From: Octadecabacter sp. SW4
Lineage (GTDB): Bacteria > Pseudomonadota > Alphaproteobacteria > Rhodobacterales > Rhodobacteraceae
Length of the DNA stretch: 64,000 nt
Direction of reading: 5' to 3'
Assembly (NCBI RefSeq): GCF_008065155.1
Contig: NZ_CP042820.1
Location: 44,353-108,352, forward strand
The notes under the pieces: model-generated
The model's input: only the letters and a program-made list of their open reading frames with translations
The model's database searches: none
Told to the model about the DNA's origin: nothing
Translations under genes and position numbers: made by a program
Shown here: positions 16,299 to 25,016 of the stretch, in pieces
How positions within the stretch are numbered: position 1 is the stretch's first letter
Layout of the letters: each line of letters starts with the position of its first letter

Positions 16299-16615
16299 GC
16301 ACGATCGCGATCAGGGATGGTGCGATCTATCTGCCTTGCGCCGTGGTGGACACCTATTTCCGCGGCATTGATGCGGTCATCGTACTGATCCAACAGGATG
16401 AATTATTGGTGATGCCCGTGCATCAGGCAACCGCCGGAGGGTGCCTTTTGAAGGTCCGGAATGCTGCAGGTGATCGGGTGGTTCAGGCCCGTGATGTTTT
16501 CCAGGATCAAGACCTTCTGGACTTTGCAACCGACAGCCTGACCGTCGCGTGGCAGGCCAGCAAAGGGGCGCTTTGTGCAGAATTGAAGCCGGATCAGCGC
16601 GGCGAGGATGTGTAA
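16295..16615 (+). CDS. Hydrogenase-operon protein of unknown function
   Basis: A 106-residue protein with ATGA overlap to hupD. It is predicted beta-rich (IRDGAIYLPCAVVDTYF, VIVLIQQDELLVMPV), with LLKVRNAAGDRVVQARDVF towards the end and no cysteine pairs or membrane segments. The coupling to hupD suggests an accessory or assembly role. I do not recognise a family. It is the last gene before a 100-base gap with a possible second promoter. Confidence 0.6.
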   Translation: MSTIAIRDGAIYLPCAVVDTYFRGIDAVIVLIQQDELLVMPVHQATAGGCLLKVRNAAGDRVVQARDVFQDQDLLDFATDSLTVAWQASKGALCAELKPDQRGEDV

Positions 16616-16626
16616 ACTAAGTTTTC
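16615..16626 (+). promoter_or_regulatory. Second copy of the hupS-type motif, before the TPR gene
   Basis: aactaagttttc differs by one base from aacttagttttc at 12267-12278, on the same strand. Here tgtaaact (16611-16618), the reverse complement of the agtttaca repeats, overlaps it. A TTGACA follows at 16642. Together they suggest a second transcription start controlled by the same factor. Confidence 0.4.
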
Positions 16627-16719
16627 TATAAACCAAGTAAGTTGACAGCGCCCGCTTTGAGTGCTTTTCTCGGTCGAACACAGAAATCGAACCAGATTCG
16701 ATTCGAGGGAGAAACCGGT

Positions 16720-17721
16720 TTGACGAATATCAGTCGTGCTCAGCAGCAGGTGCAGGCGGCCATGACCGCGGTCGAAACGGCTGCGGCGACGCAGGCCGAA
16801 AAGGCCGAGATGCTGATGGAAATCGCGATGGGGCTTCAGCAGAAACCCGAACGTGCCGAAGACATCTTTGCTGCCGTGGATCTCTACAAACTTGCCATGG
16901 ATCTTGCGCCGGAAGGCGAAGTTCTGGGGGTCGCCCGCATTCGTGCGCGTATGGCCACAGCGCTGATGGCCGTGCCCGCCGAAGATGCGACGCAGCTAAA
17001 GGAAGCGAAATCCGAAATAGAGATCGCGCTTGCAACCCTGACTGCGGAAGGGTCGGACGCCGAAGTGGCCGAAGCCGAAATGAACCTTGGTCTGATCTGC
17101 CAGACACTTGCGGGCATGCATCTCTTGCCGATCCAACCTGCCATCAGCGCCTATCAGCGGTCGCTCAGGACCTTCGACAAGACCAACTACCCCAAGGAAT
17201 TCGCGGTCCTGCAAAGCAACCTGGCCACGGCGTTCCTGTCCATGCCGTTCACCGACCAGTCCGGGAAGATGCGCGAGGCGCTGGCAGTGCAGGCCTTTGA
17301 AGAGGCGTTGACGGTCGTCAACCTGATAGACCATCCCAACGAATACGCGATGCTGCAAAACAACCTTGGCAACGCGCTGCAGTACGTGTCCTCGTCTCAC
17401 CGGGTGGAAAACGGATATCGCGCTCTAGAGGCTTATGATGAGGCGCTCAAGGTGCGCACCATCCGCGACATGCCCGAAGAATATGCCAACACCATCGCGA
17501 ACAAAGCCAATTGCCTGTCGAACCTGCCGGACGATCCGCAAAATCCCGACGGCGGCAACTTTGGCAACCTGACCGAAGCGGTGCGTCTGCTGGAAGAAGC
17601 GCGCGGCGTATTCGCCAAGCGCGGGGCCGGCGAAAAGGCACAAGCAGTAAGCGAAGCCATTGCCGAACTGAACGCGGCCCTTGGCCCATCAACAATTCTG
17701 GAACGGAGCGGATTACAATGA
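16720..17721 (+). CDS. Tetratricopeptide-repeat protein of the hydrogenase cluster
   Basis: About 333 residues, almost entirely helical TPR-like repeats: AEDIFAAVDLYKLAMDLAP, AISAYQRSLRTFDKTNYPKEFAVLQSN, ALTVVNLIDHPNEYAMLQNNLGNAL, AYDEALKVRTIRDMPEEYANTIANKAN. The start is taken at TTG 16720 behind GAGGGA; TTG 16642 and ATG 16762 are alternatives. TPR proteins accompany group 2a hydrogenases in other bacteria and may act as scaffold or assembly factor. No signal peptide or membrane segment. Confidence 0.75.
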   Translation: MTNISRAQQQVQAAMTAVETAAATQAEKAEMLMEIAMGLQQKPERAEDIFAAVDLYKLAMDLAPEGEVLGVARIRARMATALMAVPAEDATQLKEAKSEIEIALATLTAEGSDAEVAEAEMNLGLICQTLAGMHLLPIQPAISAYQRSLRTFDKTNYPKEFAVLQSNLATAFLSMPFTDQSGKMREALAVQAFEEALTVVNLIDHPNEYAMLQNNLGNALQYVSSSHRVENGYRALEAYDEALKVRTIRDMPEEYANTIANKANCLSNLPDDPQNPDGGNFGNLTEAVRLLEEARGVFAKRGAGEKAQAVSEAIAELNAALGPSTILERSGLQ

Positions 17722-17737
17722 TGAATGGAGAATACAG

Positions 17738-17932
17738 TTGAGCGCTATAGTCGTAATTTTGGCCCTGGTCGCCGGCCTGGCCGCCGCCTTGGGTGCAGGG
17801 GCCTTGTCGGGTCTGCGCATCGGTAAAGATGCACTGGGCGCAGAGCTGGCCGCCTATATGGGCGCGCTTTACGGCGGGCTTGCAGGTGGCGGCGCAGTTG
17901 TCGTGACCACGCTTGTTCTTTTGCTGATCTAG
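17738..17932 (+). CDS. Small glycine-rich membrane protein 1
   Basis: About 64 residues from a TTG at 17738 behind TGGAG. Two hydrophobic helices rich in Gly and Ala (SAIVVILALVAGLAAALGAG and LYGGLAGGGAVVVTTLVLLL) flank a short polar loop. It resembles a glycine-zipper hairpin. The next gene encodes a second small membrane protein. The pair could provide the membrane contact that the hydrogenase subunits lack. No named family. Confidence 0.55.
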   Translation: MSAIVVILALVAGLAAALGAGALSGLRIGKDALGAELAAYMGALYGGLAGGGAVVVTTLVLLLI

Positions 17933-17941
17933 GAGGTCGCC

Positions 17942-18163
17942 ATGCTGGGAATGGCCATGAATTCTGCAAAACTGTTTTTTGCAGGCAAGCTTTTCAAAGA
18001 CAACAAAACCGTGGTCCGACAGTTGATGATGGGGGCTGGCGCCGGCGTGATCGCCGGTATCGTCATCGGGTTGTTTGCACCGATCTGGGTGGCAGCCATC
18101 GCCGCAGGCGCTGTAAGCGGCGCTGTGCAGCCTGTGTTGTTCAAAGATCTGAAATACGCATAA
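17942..18163 (+). CDS. Small glycine-rich membrane protein 2
   Basis: A 73-residue protein with AGGAGG before the ATG. The N-terminal 28 residues are amphipathic and basic (AKLFFAGKLFKDNKTVVRQL). A hydrophobic hairpin follows (GAGAGVIAGIVIGLFAPIWVAAIAAGAVSGAV) and a short basic tail. Like its neighbour it is a possible membrane anchor or quinone-side component for the hydrogenase. Inferred only from composition and position. Confidence 0.6.
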   Translation: MLGMAMNSAKLFFAGKLFKDNKTVVRQLMMGAGAGVIAGIVIGLFAPIWVAAIAAGAVSGAVQPVLFKDLKYA

Positions 18164-18166
18164 GCA

Positions 18167-19036
18167 ATGCCGGATGCCGCATCTCTTGAAGGCGAAGAGC
18201 CGACTCTGGATCGCCTGATCGGCGATCTGAAGGCGCTTGAAATGCTGGCAGACGGCTGGGATGAGGCGGCCCGCAACGGAGCCCATGCAAGGGCTGAAGC
18301 CGTAGATGCATTGAACAAGGAGGCGTTCCGACGGTTGATCGGAGCGCTTAAGGACAACCCAGAGTTTGGCAACGCCCTGAAAGAGGCGGCCCGGGATGAA
18401 GTGGTCTACGCCGTGTTGCGCCGCCACGGGATATTGCGGCCATCGCTCTACGAACGGGTCGAGGCGGCGCTGGAAACGGTGCGCCCGAGCCTGGTCAGCC
18501 ATGGCGGCGATGCCGAGGTCGCTGCGGTCGAAGGCAAGCGCGCAGAAATTCGGTTTCTGGGTGCCTGTGATGGGTGCCCGGCGTCACAACTGACGTTCTA
18601 TGCGGGTGTCAAAAAGGCCATTCAGGATCAGGTTCCCGAGATCACCGAAGTGAAACAGGCCAAGGGTCTGGGCGGTGGCGGGTCGGACGGCGTTCAGTTC
18701 ACGTCGCCCTTTGCAAATTACGGCGACAACGAGTGGACAACGGCGCTGCCGCTGGATGATCTGGCCGATGGCGAAACGCGCTTTATCGACATCGACACTC
18801 ATTCAGTGATCATCACCCGCTTTGCCGACAAGGTAAGCTGCTTCAAGAATGCATGCGCCCATATGGGCCTTGAGATGACCCAAGGCGATATCATCGAGAC
18901 GATCCTGTCCTGCCCGCATCACGGGTTTCGATATGCGCTTGAGAGTGGCGAGTGTTTGACTGCTCCCGAGGTGCAATTGCAGCCGCACGCGGTGCGGGTC
19001 AAAGGCCCCAATATCGAAGTGAGGATTATCGCGTGA
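18167..19036 (+). CDS. NifU-domain/Rieske fusion protein
   Basis: A 289-residue protein with three parts. A helical region (1-95) is followed by a NifU C-terminal-type domain (YERVEAALETVRPSLVSHGGDAEV with GACDGCPAS, the CxxC that holds a bridging cluster). A Rieske domain ends it (CAHMGLEM and CPHHGFRY, the C-x-H ... C-x2-H ligands of a [2Fe-2S] cluster). Proteins of this type occur in group 2a hydrogenase operons and are candidate electron acceptors for the small subunit. The stop overlaps the GTG of the next gene (GTGA). Confidence 0.85.
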   Translation: MPDAASLEGEEPTLDRLIGDLKALEMLADGWDEAARNGAHARAEAVDALNKEAFRRLIGALKDNPEFGNALKEAARDEVVYAVLRRHGILRPSLYERVEAALETVRPSLVSHGGDAEVAAVEGKRAEIRFLGACDGCPASQLTFYAGVKKAIQDQVPEITEVKQAKGLGGGGSDGVQFTSPFANYGDNEWTTALPLDDLADGETRFIDIDTHSVIITRFADKVSCFKNACAHMGLEMTQGDIIETILSCPHHGFRYALESGECLTAPEVQLQPHAVRVKGPNIEVRIIA

Positions 19037-20211
19037 AAGTCTCGCTGTCCCGCTCGTTCAGCCCGCAAAAGGCGCCCGGCACCATAACCCCCGGTGCGCC
19101 GTTGTTGGGTGGGCAGGGCGCCCGCGTCATTTTGGGCAGCGACGGCGGTTCACTTGTACAGGCGATCACGCCCGCGCCGCACCTGATGTTCGGGCCGCGC
19201 GGCGTGTGCCTGCATCCGGACGGCTCGCTTTGGGTGTCAGACACGGGGCATCACCGGGTGCTGGGATGGAAAACCGTCCCGACAAATGACGACACACCTG
19301 CCGATATTCTTTTGGGTCAGCCCGACTTTGGCCGCGAGGGCCGAAACGCCAAGGGCCCGGTGGCTGCGAACACCGTGAATGTGCCGACCGGGATCGTTGC
19401 ATTTCGGGGTGGGCTGGCCGTGGCCGACCCGTGGAACCACCGCGTGCTGATCTGGCGCGAAACGCCCACCGGTCCCGACCACGAGGCTGATATCATTCTT
19501 GGTCAGCCTGACGCCCACAGCGCACTGGCAAATTTGGGTCTGTCGCATGCGCGCGCTGATACGATGCACTGGCCTTACGGGGTCTCGGCGGATGGCAATC
19601 GGTTGATCGTATGCGACACCGGAAACCGCCGTGTGCTGATCTGGGACGATCCGCAAACCACGGGTCAACCGGCGGATCTGGTTCTGGGACAGCACGATTT
19701 CACCTGCCGGGATGAAAATGCGGGCGGGGCGGTTTCGGACGTATCGATGCGCTGGCCGCACATGGCCATCGTCTGGCAAGGCGGTCTGGCGGTGGCAGAT
19801 GCCGGCAACAACCGGGTGATGATATGGGATGCGTTTCCCGGCCAGAACGGCACCCAATGCGACACGGTGCTGGGACAGGCGGATATGACCGCCTGCGACC
19901 ACAATATGGCGTCGTATTATCCCACGTCACAAGCGATGAATATGCCCTATGCGCTGGCAACACTTGGGTCGACGCTGGTGGTGGCTGACACGGCCAATTC
20001 ACGACTTCTGGGATTTGAGGATACCGGTATGGCGGCCCACGCCGACCGGCTGACGGCGCAGCCGGATTTTGCGGCCAAAGGCGACAACCGCTGGGGCATT
20101 GCCGAGCGCGATACGGTGTGCTGGCCCTATGGGCTGTCTGCTCTGGGCTCGACGGTGGCGGTGGCCGACAGCGGCAACAACCGCATTCTGATCTGGGACG
20201 CGGCGACATGA
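19033..20211 (+). CDS. NHL-repeat (beta-propeller) protein
   Basis: The start is a GTG at 19033 overlapping the upstream stop. The 392 residues contain repeated NHL blades: VSDTGHHRVLGWKTVP, VADPWNHRVLIWRETP, VCDTGNRRVLIWDDP, VADAGNNRVMIWDAFP, VADTANSRLLGFED and VADSGNNRILIWDA, most followed by ILGQPD-like turns. This predicts a six-bladed propeller without signal peptide. The protein is a typical companion of group 2a hydrogenase genes and probably a docking or assembly platform. Confidence 0.85.
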   Translation: MKVSLSRSFSPQKAPGTITPGAPLLGGQGARVILGSDGGSLVQAITPAPHLMFGPRGVCLHPDGSLWVSDTGHHRVLGWKTVPTNDDTPADILLGQPDFGREGRNAKGPVAANTVNVPTGIVAFRGGLAVADPWNHRVLIWRETPTGPDHEADIILGQPDAHSALANLGLSHARADTMHWPYGVSADGNRLIVCDTGNRRVLIWDDPQTTGQPADLVLGQHDFTCRDENAGGAVSDVSMRWPHMAIVWQGGLAVADAGNNRVMIWDAFPGQNGTQCDTVLGQADMTACDHNMASYYPTSQAMNMPYALATLGSTLVVADTANSRLLGFEDTGMAAHADRLTAQPDFAAKGDNRWGIAERDTVCWPYGLSALGSTVAVADSGNNRILIWDAAT

Positions 20212-22553
20212 CCGGTGCCCGCTTCACCGTTTCTGGTCAGGTTCAGGGCGTAGGCTTTCGCCCGACGGTCTGGCGGCTGGCGCATGAAATGGGCCTGACG
20301 GGCGATGTGAAAAACACCGGCGAAGGCGTAGTGATCCAGCTTTGGGGGGACCATGTCGCAACCTTTCCAGACAGGCTGCACAGCGCACTGCCGCCGCTGG
20401 CGCGCATCGAACGGCTCGATGTCACACCCCTGACCGACCCAGCCCCTTGCGGATTTGAAATCACCGCATCGCAAGAGGGCGAGATGCGAGGCAATGTGAC
20501 GCCAGATGCCGCAACCTGCGCCGATTGCCTGGAGGAAATCCGCAATCCGTTTGAGCGGCGCTATCGCTATCCGTTTGCCAATTGCACCAATTGCGGGCCG
20601 CGCTTTTCGATTGTGCAGGCCGCTCCCTATGACCGCGCTAAAACAACCATGGCGCCGTTTGATTTCTGTCCACCTTGCGAGGCGGAATATTCCAACCCGG
20701 TCGACCGCCGCTTTCACGCGCAGCCGGTGGCCTGTGGCCGGTGCGGACCGAACATCTGGATCGAGAAACTTGGCAAGGGCGCGGTGAATCTCGAAGCGTT
20801 TTCAATGCTGGATGACGTGGATGCCACCGGCGGGATGATCATGAATGGTCACATCGTCGCAATCCGGGGTCTGGGCGGTGTGCATCTAGCTTGTGACGCC
20901 ACCAACGCCGCGGCCGTGGCCGAATTGCGCAGGCGCAAATCGCGCACGGGCAAGGCCTTTGCCCTGATGGCCCGCGATCTGGATGTGGTGCGCGCGTATT
21001 GCGAGGTGTCGAAGATCGAGGCCGATCTTCTGTCGAGCCCGCAAGCACCTATCGTTCTGCTGAAGGCCAAGCCCAACGGTCTGCCAAGCGAGATCGCGCC
21101 GGGTCTGGATCGTCTTGGCGTAATGCTGCCCTATACGCCGTTCTATCACATGATCCTGCGGCGCATCGGGCGCCCGGTGATCATGACCAGCGGCAATCCT
21201 TCGGGTCAGCCGCAATGCATCGACAATCAGGAAACCCGCGACCGTCTTGCCGATATCGCAGATTTCGCCTGTCTTCATAACCGCGACATCGCCAACCGGA
21301 TCGATGACAGTGTTGTGCGCGTCGATCTGGGCCGTCCGCGCGTGCTGCGCCGGGCGCGTGGATATGCGCCGCAGGGGCTTGAACTGCCAGCCGGGTTTTC
21401 CGACGCGCTTGAGGTTCTGGCGCTCGGTGCGGAACAGAAGAACACATTCTGCCTCGTCAAGGACGCCCGCGCCATCATGTCCCAGCACATGGGCGATCTG
21501 GAGGATGTGGCCACAAACGCGGATGTGACGCGCAATCTGGGTCTATACGAAAACCTCTTTGATCATGCTCCAGATATAATCGCTGTCGATCAGCATCCGC
21601 AATACCTGTCCACGCAGCGCGGGTTCCAGATGGCAGGCGACCGGCCTGTGATCCAGGTACAGCATCACCACGCGCATATCGCCGCGTGCCTGGTCGAGAA
21701 CAACCGGCCCCTGAGCGCAGAACACGTGCTAGGCATCGCGCTGGACGGCACAGGCCTGGGGGATGACGGCACGATCTGGGGCGGTGAATTCCTGATCTGC
21801 GACTACCACGGGTATCGCCGGGTCGGCTGTCTGAAACCAGTTGCACTGCCCGGCGGTGTGGCCGCCGTGCGTGAGCCATGGCGCAATGCCTATGCGCATC
21901 TGATGGCCGAGATGGGCTGGGGCGAGTTTGCAATCAACTTTCCCGATCTGGAGGTCTTCAGCCGTATGCGGGACCTGCCTCGCGACACTTTGGATGCGAT
22001 GATCAAGTCTGGAACGAATTCGCCCTTGGCGTCGTCCTGTGGCCGGCTGTTCGATGCCGCTGCCGCGATTGCAGGCATCGCTTGGGACCGGCAGAATTAC
22101 GAGGGCGAAGCCGCGATCCTGTTCGAGGCCGCCCTTGATCCTGACGCGCTGAACGAGCCAGATGATCTGGCCTATCCGTTTTCAATACCGCTGATGGGCG
22201 GCAAGGGCATGCCCTATATCGAGCCGCTGGCCGTCTGGCGCGCCATGCTGGGCGATCTGGTTCTGCAGACACCCATTGGCACGATTTCGGCAAGGTTTCA
22301 CCGGGGATTGGCCCGCGCCATTGTCGAAATGGCGGTGCGGCTGACCAAAGACACGGCCATCGACACCGTCGCCCTGTCGGGTGGCTGTTTTCAAAACGCG
22401 ACGCTGTTCGCGCTGGTTCATCAAGGCTTGGAAGGAGCAGAGCTGACGGTTCTGAGCCATTCCGACTATCCGGCGAATGACGGCGGTATTTCACTGGGGC
22501 AAGCCGTGATTGCCCTGGCAAACACACAAGGGGAGGACGCAAAATGTGCCTAG
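20208..22553 (+). CDS. hypF: Carbamoyltransferase HypF
   Basis: A 781-residue protein with the full HypF order: acylphosphatase domain (SGQVQGVGFRPTVWRLA), two zinc fingers (CADCLEEI with CTNCGP, CPPCEAEY with CGRCGP), YrdC-like domain (GHIVAIRGLGGVHLACDATN, then RRRKSRTGKAFALM) and Kae1-like domain (QVQHHHAHIAACLVEN, ALDGTGLGDDGTIWGGEFL). It turns carbamoyl phosphate into the thiocarboxamide on HypE, the source of the cyanide ligands. The start overlaps the NHL gene stop (ATGA). All motifs are intact. Confidence 0.97.
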   Translation: MTGARFTVSGQVQGVGFRPTVWRLAHEMGLTGDVKNTGEGVVIQLWGDHVATFPDRLHSALPPLARIERLDVTPLTDPAPCGFEITASQEGEMRGNVTPDAATCADCLEEIRNPFERRYRYPFANCTNCGPRFSIVQAAPYDRAKTTMAPFDFCPPCEAEYSNPVDRRFHAQPVACGRCGPNIWIEKLGKGAVNLEAFSMLDDVDATGGMIMNGHIVAIRGLGGVHLACDATNAAAVAELRRRKSRTGKAFALMARDLDVVRAYCEVSKIEADLLSSPQAPIVLLKAKPNGLPSEIAPGLDRLGVMLPYTPFYHMILRRIGRPVIMTSGNPSGQPQCIDNQETRDRLADIADFACLHNRDIANRIDDSVVRVDLGRPRVLRRARGYAPQGLELPAGFSDALEVLALGAEQKNTFCLVKDARAIMSQHMGDLEDVATNADVTRNLGLYENLFDHAPDIIAVDQHPQYLSTQRGFQMAGDRPVIQVQHHHAHIAACLVENNRPLSAEHVLGIALDGTGLGDDGTIWGGEFLICDYHGYRRVGCLKPVALPGGVAAVREPWRNAYAHLMAEMGWGEFAINFPDLEVFSRMRDLPRDTLDAMIKSGTNSPLASSCGRLFDAAAAIAGIAWDRQNYEGEAAILFEAALDPDALNEPDDLAYPFSIPLMGGKGMPYIEPLAVWRAMLGDLVLQTPIGTISARFHRGLARAIVEMAVRLTKDTAIDTVALSGGCFQNATLFALVHQGLEGAELTVLSHSDYPANDGGISLGQAVIALANTQGEDAKCA

Positions 22554-22837
22554 GAATTCCAGGACAAATTACCGAGATCTCGGATGCGACCCGCAAGCTC
22601 GCCATGGTCGACATCTCGGGCGTGAAACGTGAGGTCAACGTGGCCTGCATCGCGGGTGATGACCCGTTGGAGGACTTGATTGGCACGTGGACCTTGATCC
22701 ATGTCGGTTTTGCCATGAGCAAGATCAACGAAAAGGAAGCGGCCCTGACACTGGAGGTCCTGCGCGAACTTGGCGAAGCGCAGGAAGAGATAGAGGCGAT
22801 GCGGGCCAGTGCGGCCATGCTGTCGGAAGCGTCATGA
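22544..22837 (+). CDS. hypC: Hydrogenase assembly chaperone HypC
   Basis: A 97-residue HypC/HybG protein with the essential N-terminal MCLGIPGQI (Cys2 carries the Fe(CN)2CO unit together with HypD) and VDISGVKREVNVACI. The GTWTLIHVGFAMSKINEKEA segment is the family C-terminal block. It overlaps hypF by 10 bases and hypD by 4, so the genes are translationally coupled. Confidence 0.96.
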   Translation: MCLGIPGQITEISDATRKLAMVDISGVKREVNVACIAGDDPLEDLIGTWTLIHVGFAMSKINEKEAALTLEVLRELGEAQEEIEAMRASAAMLSEAS

Positions 22838-23973
22838 AATACGCTGATGAATTCCGCGATCCGGTGGCCGCCAAAGGCGTGCTGGCTGCCATCGAACGCG
22901 TGACCAACGAGATCGGAGCGACCAAGGAAAAGCCGGTTCATATCATGGAGATTTGCGGCGGGCATACGCACGCGATCTTTCGCTATGGTCTGGACAAGCT
23001 GACCCCGCCGGGGCTGGAGTTCATTCACGGCCCCGGCTGCCCGGTTTGCGTCCTTCCGATGAGCCGCGTGGATGAATGCGTACAGATCGCCGAAGATCCG
23101 AATGTGATCTTTACAACCTTTGGCGATGCGATGCGCGTGCCGGGCACCAAGAAATCCCTCATGCAGGCCAAAGCCGACGGCGCCGATATCCGCATGGTCT
23201 ATTCGCCGCTGGACGCGTTGGAACTGGCGCGCCGCAACCCCGACCGCGAGGTGGTGTTCTTTGGCCTTGGGTTCGAGACGACCACGCCTTCGACGGCCCT
23301 GTCGATCCTTCAGGCCGATACCGATGGGCTGACGAATTTCACTATCTTCTGCAACCACATCACCGTGCCGCCGCCGATCAAGGCGTTGCTGGATGACCCT
23401 TATATGGTCTTGGATGGTTTCGTGGGCCCGGGCCATGTGTCGATGGTGATCGGCACCGAACCTTACCAGTTCATCGCGCGCGACTATGGCAAACCCATCG
23501 TGGTGGCGGGGTTTGAACCGCTTGATCTGTTGCAATCGGTGCTGATGGTGCTGGAACAAATCCGCGATGGCCGTGCCGAGGTGGAAAACCAATATGCGCG
23601 GATCGTGCCCAACGAGGGCAACCCGGTATCCATCGCCGCCTGCGAGCAGGTCTATGAGCCGCGCCCAACCTTTGAATGGCGCGGTCTGGGTGAGATTGAT
23701 GAAAGCGGATTGCGCATTCGCGACCGGTACAAGGCATACGATGCCGAGGTGAAATTCAACATCGGCTACGGCCGCAACACATCGTTCACAGAAGAACAGG
23801 AAGGTTGCGCCTGCGGCGACGTCATGACCGGGCGGATCAAGCCCCACGCGTGTCCGCAATTCGGCAAGGGCTGCACGCCCGAGATGCCGCTGGGGGCCCT
23901 GATGGTCAGCTCGGAAGGGGCCTGCGCGGCCTATTACCAATATGGCGGCCTTGATCTGGAGCCGGTAGAATGA
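22834..23973 (+). CDS. hypD: Hydrogenase formation protein HypD
   Basis: A 379-residue protein starting MKYADEFRDP at the ATG overlapping the hypC stop. Key motifs: IMEICGGHTHAIFRYG, HGPGCPVCVLP, FFGLGFETTTPSTA, FVGPGHVSMVIG and the C-terminal [4Fe-4S] cysteines around GCACGDVMTG, ACPQFGKGCTP and GACAAYYQYG. HypD with HypC assembles the Fe(CN)2CO group. Length and motifs are complete. Confidence 0.97.
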   Translation: MKYADEFRDPVAAKGVLAAIERVTNEIGATKEKPVHIMEICGGHTHAIFRYGLDKLTPPGLEFIHGPGCPVCVLPMSRVDECVQIAEDPNVIFTTFGDAMRVPGTKKSLMQAKADGADIRMVYSPLDALELARRNPDREVVFFGLGFETTTPSTALSILQADTDGLTNFTIFCNHITVPPPIKALLDDPYMVLDGFVGPGHVSMVIGTEPYQFIARDYGKPIVVAGFEPLDLLQSVLMVLEQIRDGRAEVENQYARIVPNEGNPVSIAACEQVYEPRPTFEWRGLGEIDESGLRIRDRYKAYDAEVKFNIGYGRNTSFTEEQEGCACGDVMTGRIKPHACPQFGKGCTPEMPLGALMVSSEGACAAYYQYGGLDLEPVE

Positions 23974-25016
23974 ACGCGATGGACCGCCAGCCCAGACGCG
24001 TCGTTGCCGACAAGGTGACGATGGCCCATGGCGGGGGCGGCAAGGCGATGCGCGACCTGATCGAGGATGTGTTCACATCGGTCTTCTGTCCGCCCGGCAT
24101 GGAAGATCAAGCGCGGCTGATGGATGATGCGCTCACCGTACCCGGAGCGCGGCTGGCCTTTACGACGGACGGGTTCGTGGTGTCCCCGATGGAATTTCCC
24201 GGTGGCGATATCGGTAAGATCGCTGTCTGCGGCACTGTGAACGATCTGGCTGTTGGCGGGGCGAAACCGCTGTGGCTGTCAGCGGCCTTTGTCATCGAAG
24301 AAGGTGTCGAGATTTCGACGCTGCGCCGGATCGCGGCGTCGATGCAAAATGCCGCCGATGATGCGGGCGTTGCCATTGTGACGGGTGACACAAAGGTCGT
24401 CGGCAAAGGATCAGGCGATGGAGTTTTTATCACCACATCCGGCATCGGCGTGATCGCGCCGGGCCGCGACCTGTTGGCCGAAACCGTGCAGCCCGGTGAT
24501 GTTGCCATCGTCAACGGCGTGCTTGGTGATCACGGTGCGGCCATCCTTGCCGCGCGCGGCGATATGGCGCTGAGCACCGAAATCCCGTCGGACTGCCAAC
24601 CGCTCAATCATCTGATGGAGGCAATATTGTCTGCTGCCCCCGGCACGCGGGTTGCAAGAGATGCGACACGCGGCGGGCTGGCCTCGGCCCTGAATGAAAT
24701 CGCCGATGCTGCCGGTGTCGGCGTTGAAATCGGCGAAGACGTTCTGCCTTTGCGCACCGAAGTCAAAGGCGTTTGCGAGATTTTGGGGCTGGATCCACTC
24801 TATCTGGCCAATGAAGGTACATTGGTGATCTTCGTTCCCGAGGATCAGGCCGACGCGGCGTTGTCCGCGATGCACGCCACCGATGCGGGCCGCGAGGCCG
24901 TGATCATCGGCAAGGCCACCACCCAGCATCCCCGAACGGTGGTGATGAAAACTGTCTTTGGCGGTCTGCGCATTGTCGACATGCTGGTCGGTGAACAACT
25001 TCCGAGGATTTGCTAA
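23970..25016 (+). CDS. hypE: Hydrogenase maturation protein HypE
   Basis: A 348-residue AIR-synthase-like protein: VTMAHGGGGKAMRDLIEDVF, AFTTDGFVVSPMEFPGGDIGK, GTVNDLAVGGAKP and VTGDTKVVGKGSGDG. It ends in PRIC, whose terminal Cys is carbamoylated by HypF and dehydrated to thiocyanate. The start overlaps the hypD stop (ATGA); an ATG three codons later is possible. Intact. Confidence 0.97.
   Translation: MNAMDRQPRRVVADKVTMAHGGGGKAMRDLIEDVFTSVFCPPGMEDQARLMDDALTVPGARLAFTTDGFVVSPMEFPGGDIGKIAVCGTVNDLAVGGAKPLWLSAAFVIEEGVEISTLRRIAASMQNAADDAGVAIVTGDTKVVGKGSGDGVFITTSGIGVIAPGRDLLAETVQPGDVAIVNGVLGDHGAAILAARGDMALSTEIPSDCQPLNHLMEAILSAAPGTRVARDATRGGLASALNEIADAAGVGVEIGEDVLPLRTEVKGVCEILGLDPLYLANEGTLVIFVPEDQADAALSAMHATDAGREAVIIGKATTQHPRTVVMKTVFGGLRIVDMLVGEQLPRIC

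Noticed and set aside
22003..23940. 645-codon minus-strand open frame opposite hypF-hypC-hypD
   Set aside because: Antisense to strongly conserved genes; the His/Arg-rich content is the usual GC shadow.
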